Below, in pieces: positions 56,774 through 64,000 of a stretch of DNA of 64,000 nt. This DNA comes from an uncultured Bacteroidia bacterium. Its GTDB lineage: Bacteria; Bacteroidota; Bacteroidia; NS11-12g; UBA955. The stretch spans positions 1 to 64,000 of the forward strand of contig CALSSY010000012.1 in assembly GCA_943789135.1 (NCBI GenBank), read 5' to 3'. The notes below the pieces were generated by a model. The model saw nothing but the letters and a program-made list of their open reading frames with translations. It was not told the DNA's origin and searched no databases. Each line of letters opens with the position of its first letter. Within the stretch, counting starts at the first letter, position 1. The position numbers were made by a program, and so were the translations under genes.

Positions 56774-58636
56774 TTATTTACGTCTTTGATTCTTTGATTT
56801 TTCTTGACTCGCCTTCATGGCAAGCTCCATCCGCTCTTGAAACTTAGATTTTTTCGCGGGTTTCTTACGCGCCGCAGCAATTTGAGCATGCAATTTCTGA
56901 TCGTCAACTGTTTTACGAATAACAAACTGTTGACCGAAAGTAATCATATTACTCACAAAGTAATACCAAGTCAAACCACTTGCGTAGTCATTTAAAACAC
57001 CCAAGAAAATTATCGGCATGAAATAACCAATGTATTTCATTTGTCCGGAAACACCAGAAATCTGGTTGTTCAAATGTGTGTAAATAAGGGTTGAGAAGGT
57101 CATCAACAAGGTGAAAAAACTTACGTGATCACCATAGAATGGAATTGAAAAACCTAAAGATGGACCGTCATATTGACTTAAATCCGCTGCCCATAGAAAT
57201 GACTTCTGTCGCAACTCAAATGCAACAGGAAAAAATTGGAACATGGCAAAAAGTATTGGCAATTGCAACAACATTGGCACACAACCACTAAGCGGGCTCA
57301 CGCCTGCTTTTTTATATAAAGCCATGTTTTCCTGTTGCGTTTTCTGCAAATCATTTCCATGCTTTTCTTTTATTGCATCAATTTCTGGCTTCAAGATCCT
57401 CATCTTCGCCGTTGAAATGTATGATTTGTAAACCAGAGGCAAAAATAACGTCTTAATGATAATGGTTAACAACATGATAATGATACCTGTTGAACCAATA
57501 ATACCATCTAATGCAGAAAAAACCGGAATCACAATGCCGCGATTTACCCAACCGAAAATACCCCAACCCAATGGAACGATTCTTTCTAATTCAGCATTGG
57601 CAAACCCAATATTCGTATTTTCTAAGGTCTTGTAATGGTTAGGACCGAAATAGAAATGGAAATTCCCGTTACGGCTTTGTTCCCCTTTATATTCCATGAA
57701 AATACGAGCTGACAACGGTTTGATATCAAATGAATCCGCTTGATCCGATTTCATTTTCATCGTAAGTTTTGCATCCGAACTAATATCCGCGTCACTTCCG
57801 ATTAATGCCGTAAAATATTGTTGTTTAAAGGCAATCCATTTTACTGGAGACTTCAATAATTCTTCCGCTTGATCTATGGTTTGCAGACTGGTTGGAGATT
57901 CTTCAGGAAGTTTATAAACAATCGCAGTATGCTGCTCCTCCCATTTCATATCGCGCTCTTGCTTTTGTAGGGTTGCCGCCCAATCGAAGCGAAAATCAGA
58001 ATTCCCTCTTCTCACGTAATCACTGAACCCAACAACATTAACATTATAGTCAACAACATAGGGCTTACTTTCACTTAATACATACCGCTGTTCTAAATAC
58101 TGGTTATCCTTTACTGTTAAACGAAACGCAATTACCGAATCCGTTTGCTCATGAATTTCCCAGAAGAAGTCTTTACTGTTTAATTCTTGACCAAGTTGAT
58201 CTGACCAAGACCAACTCATGTCGTTTTTACCGTCAACTAAAAGTTCTAAATCGGATTTATCGGATCTCTTAAGGGCTAAGCCATTATGCTGATTAAGTTT
58301 AACCGAATTCAAACGACCACCCTGGGTATTGAAACGCAATGTCAGGTGTGAGTTTTTCAATTCAATGATGGAATCTTTTCCTTTTTCGAAAGAAGCAAGT
58401 TCTTGAGATTTAGATGGAGCATTTACCGAACTATCTTGAACGATTTTTTCGGTGCTTGACGCTTCGCTGCTTGAAATCTGGGCAATAGAATCTTGAACTC
58501 GTTTCTCGACGAGTGCAACGCTATCACGCATGTCTTGCATGCGAGCTAATTCTTCAGGAGTTGGTGCTGTGTACCAGTAATATCCGGCTAAGATTAGGAA
58601 AATGAGGGAGAACCCAATGACTGTATTACGATCCAT
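56774..58636 (-). CDS. yidC: Membrane protein insertase YidC
   Basis: From ATG 58636 (MDRNTVIGFSLIFLILAGYYW) the protein has 620 residues. It has an N-terminal helix, a large periplasmic beta-sandwich domain (residues ~70-340), then the conserved insertase core with five helices (GIIIMLLTIIIKTLFLPLVYKSY, LQLPILFAMFQFFP and IMLLMT-like segments). The Arg in the hydrophilic groove is expected in TIIIKTLF, where the Gram-negative form has Lys or Arg. A basic tail ends the protein (KSKNQRRK). The ORF start 21 codons up (58699) would overlap the atpD promoter region, so it is rejected. Single gene, divergent from atpD. Confidence 0.95.
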   Translation of the reverse strand: MDRNTVIGFSLIFLILAGYYWYTAPTPEELARMQDMRDSVALVEKRVQDSIAQISSSEASSTEKIVQDSSVNAPSKSQELASFEKGKDSIIELKNSHLTLRFNTQGGRLNSVKLNQHNGLALKRSDKSDLELLVDGKNDMSWSWSDQLGQELNSKDFFWEIHEQTDSVIAFRLTVKDNQYLEQRYVLSESKPYVVDYNVNVVGFSDYVRRGNSDFRFDWAATLQKQERDMKWEEQHTAIVYKLPEESPTSLQTIDQAEELLKSPVKWIAFKQQYFTALIGSDADISSDAKLTMKMKSDQADSFDIKPLSARIFMEYKGEQSRNGNFHFYFGPNHYKTLENTNIGFANAELERIVPLGWGIFGWVNRGIVIPVFSALDGIIGSTGIIIMLLTIIIKTLFLPLVYKSYISTAKMRILKPEIDAIKEKHGNDLQKTQQENMALYKKAGVSPLSGCVPMLLQLPILFAMFQFFPVAFELRQKSFLWAADLSQYDGPSLGFSIPFYGDHVSFFTLLMTFSTLIYTHLNNQISGVSGQMKYIGYFMPIIFLGVLNDYASGLTWYYFVSNMITFGQQFVIRKTVDDQKLHAQIAAARKKPAKKSKFQERMELAMKASQEKSKNQRRK

Positions 58637-58706
58637 AATTGGCATTGCGAAGGTACAACAAAGCCCGGATAACAAAAAGATGAAAATGTTACTATGCAAT
58701 CTATAA

Positions 58707-60248
<1,542 letters not shown>

Positions 60249-60260
60249 CAAAACACCACT

Positions 60261-60491
60261 ATGAACGTTGAAATTTTAAGTCCTGACGCACAATTATACC
60301 AAGGAAATGCCGATGTTGTAACTCTTCCAGGGGCAACTGGCTCATTCCAGATAAAGAATAATCACGCCGCTTTAATAAGCAGCTTGCAAGCAGGTGAAGT
60401 AATCGTTCAGAATGAAGGCGATTCTAAAACCTTTCAAGTTAAAGGTGGATTAATTGAAGTGGTAAAAAACAAAGTTACCATTTTGGTATAA
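60261..60491 (+). CDS. atpC: ATP synthase F1 subunit epsilon, short form
   Basis: The 76-residue protein consists only of the N-terminal beta-sandwich (VEILSPDAQLYQG, TLPGATGSFQIKNNHAALIS, VKGGLIEVVKNKVTILV). The C-terminal helical hairpin that inhibits ATP hydrolysis in longer epsilon subunits is absent, so that type of inhibition cannot operate. The short form is common in Bacteroidota. It starts 12 bp after atpD and is followed by a terminator. Confidence 0.95.
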   Translation: MNVEILSPDAQLYQGNADVVTLPGATGSFQIKNNHAALISSLQAGEVIVQNEGDSKTFQVKGGLIEVVKNKVTILV

Positions 60492-60510
60492 CCATTAATA
60501 CAACATCTTA

Positions 60511-60545
60511 AAAGACCGTTACTCATGTAACGGTCTTTTTTTTTT
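60511..60545 (+). terminator. Terminator of atpD-atpC
   Basis: AAAGACCGTTAC / GTAACGGTCTTT, a 12-bp perfect stem with a TCAT loop, followed by an unbroken T-run to 60545, begins 19 bp after the atpC stop. Confidence 0.95.
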
Positions 60546-60610
60546 GTAAAAATCTGAATACCAATATTTTGTTTAATCAAAATCCACAATCATTGAAATC
60601 AACCTATGTC

Positions 60611-60650
60611 ATTTTTGTTTAATGTTGAAAACTAATAATGAAACAAAAAT
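60611..60650. repeat. Inverted repeat in the gap before the ECF sigma gene
   Basis: ATTTTTGTTT (60611-60620) and AAACAAAAAT (60641-60650) are a perfect 10-bp inverted repeat with a 20-bp spacer. It lies in the AT-rich 259-bp gap between the atpC terminator and the sigma gene. The rest of the gap holds nothing I can name. Confidence 0.45.
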
Positions 60651-60804
60651 ATCCTCATAAAATTAACTAAATTATTATATATCAGTATTTTAGTTTATTT
60701 TAACGTGGCCAATTATCCATTTTGTTTATGTTTTGAATCACCAAGTATGAACAAAAAAATAGCATATGCCCCTTCATTGTCGCATATTTGTGTAAGGTAT
60801 TACT

Positions 60805-61344
60805 ATGAACGTTACACAAATCAACTTCGACAAAATGATGGAACAGGAAATTACGCCTTTACGTAATTATGCACTTTCATTGACCCATGACATGGACGAT
60901 ACCAAAGATTTGGTTCAAGACACCATACTTAAGGCATATCGCTACAAGGATCGTTTTCAAGCAGGAACGAACCTAAGAGGCTGGTTGTACACGATTCTGA
61001 AAAACTCTTTTATCAATAACTATAGAAGAGATCAAAAGCGAAACACCTTTTTAGACACTACAGAAAATACCTATTTTTTAGATATACCTAGCCACCATAT
61101 TGATAACGATGCCGAACTTAAGTTCATTCGCAAAGATTTAAATGAAGCGGTAGATTCCCTTCCTTTGGATTTAAAGGTAACGTTTAGATTGAATGCTGAA
61201 GGTTACAAATATCACGAAATCGCCGAAGAATTGGGTATTCCTATCGGAACTGTAAAAACACGAATTTTCATAGCTCGCCGTGTATTGCGTGAAAAGTTGA
61301 AGGATTACGCTTTGGAGTTTGGTTACCAATTGCAACTGGCGTAA
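60805..61344 (+). CDS. ECF sigma factor (RpoE-like)
   Basis: The 179-residue protein has sigma region 2 (PLRNYALSLTHDMDDTKDLVQDTILKAYR, FQAGTNLRGWLYTILKNSFINNYRR) and region 4 (DSLPLDLKVTFRLNAEGYKYHEIAEELGIPIGTVKTRI). No anti-sigma gene is adjacent. The lycopene cyclase gene begins 8 bp later. In Bacteroidota carotenoid clusters a sigma gene of this kind often sits with crt genes (recalled), so control of pigment synthesis or a light/oxidative response is plausible. Confidence 0.92.
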   Translation: MNVTQINFDKMMEQEITPLRNYALSLTHDMDDTKDLVQDTILKAYRYKDRFQAGTNLRGWLYTILKNSFINNYRRDQKRNTFLDTTENTYFLDIPSHHIDNDAELKFIRKDLNEAVDSLPLDLKVTFRLNAEGYKYHEIAEELGIPIGTVKTRIFIARRVLREKLKDYALEFGYQLQLA

Positions 61345-61352
61345 ATTGCCTC

Positions 61353-62055
61353 ATGCCTGACTCATATATGTATCTATTCCTAGATGCGTTTACCATCTTG
61401 GGTCCTCTATTACTGTCTTTCGATAAAAAAGTTGCTTTTCATAAAGACTGGAAATTTCTTTTACCAGCGCTCTCTGTTGTTTCTATTTTCTATTTAATTT
61501 GGGACGTTTGGTTCACCAAGATTGGCATATGGGAATTCAATTTCAAATATCTTTTGGGGCCATCTCTATTTAACTTACCTATTGAAGAGTTTGGTTTTTT
61601 TATCGTTGTACCCTACGCTTGTTTATTTATTTATAGATGTTTACAAGCCTATTTCCCGAAATTAGCACTTCCCACACAGGGTTTGTTCTACGGTACACTT
61701 TTATTCGCTTTATTAGTAACAATAGTCTTTTGGAGTAAATTATATACTACCGTCACTTTTGGCTTAATTGTAATAAGTCTGATCGGTATTCGTGTGAGTT
61801 CTATCTGGAATACATTCACAAACTATTTCAATCATTTATGGTTGGCATGGATCATTAGTATGATTCCTATGTTTTATGTAAATGGTAAACTAACCGGTCT
61901 CCCAGTTTTAATTTATAACAACGCAGAGAATATGTCCGTCCGCATTGGCACCATTCCTTTGGAAGATTTCTTTTATAACTTTGTTATACATTCTTTGGAT
62001 GGTTATCATTTTTGAAACCCTAAGAAGTCGTGCATCGCGTTTAACAACGAAATAA
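61353..62055 (+). CDS. Lycopene cyclase-domain membrane protein, frameshift near the end
   Basis: The protein has two halves of the small three-helix lycopene cyclase unit (CrtYc/CrtYd-like): LPIEEFGFFIVVPYACL in the first and GTIPLEDFFYNF in the second, each with the conserved P-I/L-E-E/D-F motif. About seven membrane helices. In the given frame the end is FVIHSLDGYHF; a one-base shift at about 61985 gives LYILWMVIIFETLRSRASRLTTK with a stop at 62053-62055, restoring the last helix. Restored length ~233 residues. It would cyclise lycopene to beta-carotene. No other crt gene is visible. Confidence 0.85.
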
Positions 62056-62612
62056 GACTTCATTTAAAATCATTATTGCTATTGGATCATTACCTGCACC
62101 TTAGGATCGAAACAACCTAGCAGGCTTATCTCCTTTGAAATTAATAATGTACAGAGTAATAAATACCGATCCAACTATGGATAATCCTTTGAGAATTATC
62201 AAATATAAATCTTTAATTGTTAGGCTGTTTAATTTAAATGGATGTTCAATATAATATAAAGATAATCCAATTAGGAAAATTAATACAACAACCCCAATCA
62301 ATTGCACAAAAAACTATTCTTACTTAATTTCATAAAGCAATGTTAAGCAGTATCAACCCAATATTCAAACTATATGTATTGTGTATTGCCTTAAACCTTA
62401 TCAGAATTGGTTGTCGATATTTACTTTATTGCATATAGTAGTTGTTAAATTTCAAAACACTATCACAAGATTCCTTGACTTATTGAAAGTCCTTAAATCT
62501 ACGAGAATATAATTCTCTCCTGAGGGAATTAACTACTTGAAAACAAACTTATACTAATTAACTGCAATTAAAAATCAGTGAATATTCAAAATACGCATAG
62601 GCGTATAATGCA
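62056..62612. other. Long intergenic region, mostly empty
   Basis: About 560 bp, AT-rich. It contains a weak minus-strand ORF (separate entry) and a small hairpin ATACGC-ATAG-GCGTAT at 62591-62606. From 62310 to 62590 I see no open frame of note and no promoter consensus. It lies between the converging cyclase and T9SS-protein genes. Confidence 0.5.
62101..62307 (-). CDS. Possible small two-helix membrane protein
   Basis: A 68-codon frame from a GTG start encodes two hydrophobic helices (GVVVLIFLIGLSLYYI and GLSIVGSVFITLYII) joined by a charged loop, with a basic end. YYIEHPF recalls the last helix of membrane acyltransferases, so it may be a gene remnant. No promoter or SD was found and the composition is AT-rich, so chance is possible. 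Confidence 0.25.
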   Translation of the reverse strand: MQLIGVVVLIFLIGLSLYYIEHPFKLNSLTIKDLYLIILKGLSIVGSVFITLYIINFKGDKPARLFRS

Positions 62613-62643
62613 AAAAGTCCCGAGCGCAAGCGCCGGGACTTTT
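62613..62643 (-). terminator. Terminator of the T9SS-exported protein gene
   Basis: AAAAGTCCCG and CGGGACTTTT enclose an inner GCG-CAAG-CGC stem-loop with one bulged A. The hairpin lies 23 bp past the stop of the minus-strand gene and ends in T-rich sequence on that strand. The outer stem resembles the terminator at 2583-2608. Confidence 0.9.
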
Positions 62644-62666
62644 GTTTATGGAAATCAACTTTATAA

Positions 62667-64000
62667 TTAGTCTTTAACTATTACTTTCTTCACAGTTGAC
62701 TGACCGTTGTTGGTCATGCGTACCAAGTACATTCCGTTTCCGAAGTTGCTCAAATCAAACTGAGCTTCTCCAAATCCGCCACCTACTACCTTCTCCGTCA
62801 TCTGAGCGCCTACTGCGTTCATTACCGTGATGGTCATTGGCTCGTTGTTGTTCAAGGCATACGATACTGTGATGTTTCCTGTAGTTGGGTTTGGCTTAAC
62901 GCTTACCGCATCTGACAAGTTCAAGTTCTCGTTATTCAAGAATGTATTCATACAGTTTGGAGGATACTGCACATACACGGTACGTGAGATAATTCCAGAC
63001 TTGTTACCACTTCCGTCTATCGCTTGGTACTCGATTGAGTAAATACCCGCTTGATCGATATTGATGTTGTGGCTGATTACATTTATGGTGATCTCTGATT
63101 TAGAATAGTAGTTGTCTGACAAGATCAATCCACTCTCTGCCCAGAAAGGTATTCCTACACATGCAGATACTGGAGGCGCTACCAATGACGGTGCCTCTAA
63201 ATCTACCACACGGATGTAACGGTTCTTAGTGGTTTTGTTCGCACTCGCATCTGTTGCGATGAACGTTTCTACATAAGTTCCCAATGTGTATGGGTCTACT
63301 TTACCTGTGCGTACCAATGATACTTGTGTTGGAGCATAGTAGTTGTCCGTTACAGTTACCGAACGTGAAGAATATGGATCGTTCACATTGTGGTATACCG
63401 TATCGTTTGTATTCAACTCGATGTTCGGTGCAATAAAGTCATCTACGATGTAGTTGATTGAGTATCCGTCTTCCGTTGCTTTGTTTCCTGATGGATCCGC
63501 TGCATTGTATACGATTGGGTAAGTAGCACGCTCTTGGTTGTTTACTACACCGTTGTATCCAGGGTTACGGAACAATTGGATGTTTCCATTACATGGATCT
63601 TGAGCATAAATCTCATCTACAAACGCTTGGTTGATTTGAACGTTGATGTTCATTCCGTCTGTGATGCGATTTCCTAAACGATAGATTCCTGGCTTCTCGG
63701 TATCACGTACCATTACCAAACGATTTACTACGGTTTCGTTGCCTTGTGCGTCTTTAGCACTGTATACGATATTGTAGTCTCCTACTACTGATGGATCTAC
63801 GCTTCCGATTACTTTGATTGCTGAAGTCAAGTCTCCGTCTACTGCATCGTTTGCTACAGCTCCTGGATCCGTGAAGGTTCCACACTGCTCAATCGTCATG
63901 GTATCTGAACCTTGTAAGGTTACTACTGGACCGGTACGGTCTAATACTACGATGATGGTACGTGATTTGGTTTCTGCTTTATTTCCAGAAGCATCTTCCA
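62667..64000 (-). CDS. T9SS-exported multidomain protein with Ig-like (DUF5011-type) repeats, C-terminal part
   Basis: The frame is open to the right edge, so the N-terminus is missing; at least 444 residues are encoded here. It consists of repeated Ig-like units of about 85-100 residues with the pattern GxYxxxYxAxDxxGNxT (VGDYNIVYSAKDAQGNET, AGIYSIEYQAIDGSGNKS, TLGTYVETFIATDASANKT) typical of DUF5011/HYR domains. The C-terminal ~80 residues are a type A sorting domain: VKPNPTTGNITVSY, GNGMYLVRMTNNGQ, TVKKVIVKD. It should be secreted by the type IX system and attached to or released from the cell surface, possibly as an adhesin. A terminator follows. Confidence 0.92.
   Translation of the reverse strand, partial: EDASGNKAETKSRTIIVVLDRTGPVVTLQGSDTMTIEQCGTFTDPGAVANDAVDGDLTSAIKVIGSVDPSVVGDYNIVYSAKDAQGNETVVNRLVMVRDTEKPGIYRLGNRITDGMNINVQINQAFVDEIYAQDPCNGNIQLFRNPGYNGVVNNQERATYPIVYNAADPSGNKATEDGYSINYIVDDFIAPNIELNTNDTVYHNVNDPYSSRSVTVTDNYYAPTQVSLVRTGKVDPYTLGTYVETFIATDASANKTTKNRYIRVVDLEAPSLVAPPVSACVGIPFWAESGLILSDNYYSKSEITINVISHNINIDQAGIYSIEYQAIDGSGNKSGIISRTVYVQYPPNCMNTFLNNENLNLSDAVSVKPNPTTGNITVSYALNNNEPMTITVMNAVGAQMTEKVVGGGFGEAQFDLSNFGNGMYLVRMTNNGQSTVKKVIVKD

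Overview
The window is chromosomal DNA of a member of the Bacteroidota. The evidence is a C-terminal type IX secretion (T9SS) sorting domain at the right edge, a PorT-type T9SS barrel beside a UbiE/MenG gene, promoters of the TTTG-N19-21-TAnnTTTG type, A-rich start regions mostly without Shine-Dalgarno sequences, a very short AtpC beside a stand-alone atpD, ribosomal protein S16 with a long Ala/Glu tail, and a MetH N-terminal module encoded as a separate gene. A flavobacterial affiliation is plausible but not provable from this stretch. No insertion sequence, prophage or CRISPR array was seen; the only RNA gene found is tRNA-His(GTG).

Layout. 1-12.9 kb: recJ end, a polytopic glycosyltransferase-like gene, a leucine dehydrogenase-type enzyme, the MetH N-terminal module, an exported Lys/Cys repeat protein, psd, gdhA, and a surface-polysaccharide group (flippase, asnB, GT4 glycosyltransferase). 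13-16.9 kb: a lone AAA+ ATPase, tRNA-His, the folE-queD pterin/queuosine pair, and a small transaldolase. 17-25 kb: two lipoproteins, dnaK, panB, zinc-ribbon/NIF3 pair, rRNA methyltransferase. 25-33 kb: lptG-tgt, porT-ubiE, engB, hutH-hisS, a thioredoxin, gmhB. 33-43 kb: a GT2 enzyme, a TM2 lipoprotein with a DUF2752 gene, corA, pgk, glyS, a histidine kinase and pcrA/uvrD. 43-47 kb: a response regulator, a degenerate histidine kinase and an intact-looking kinase in one operon. 47-51 kb: rpsP-rimM-trmD, a DnaQ-type exonuclease and an RluA-type synthase. 51-64 kb: dcd, a wrecked hypothetical gene, a WD40 protein back to back with a phosphopantetheinyl transferase, lepA, dprA, yidC, atpD-atpC, an ECF sigma factor with a lycopene cyclase, and the T9SS-exported protein.

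Two points shape how the annotation should be read. First, reading-frame breaks are very common but patchy. Whole genes such as gdhA, folE, trmD and lepA are cut by several single-base indels while 22.6-42.8 kb is clean. The damaged genes include essential ones, and translating neighbouring frames restores their family motifs, so I read most breaks as sequence or assembly errors and give the reconstructed gene extents. Second, the most unusual biology is the three-gene signalling operon at 42.8-46.9 kb. Its middle protein is collinear with a HisKA_3-type sensor kinase but has lost the phospho-acceptor His, the N-box Asn and the G-box, so it looks like a pseudo-kinase partner of the neighbouring kinase. 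Other items worth a look are the KKACCKK repeat protein, a Tgt without its zinc ligands, the structured rpsP leader, and several long inverted repeats in front of genes.
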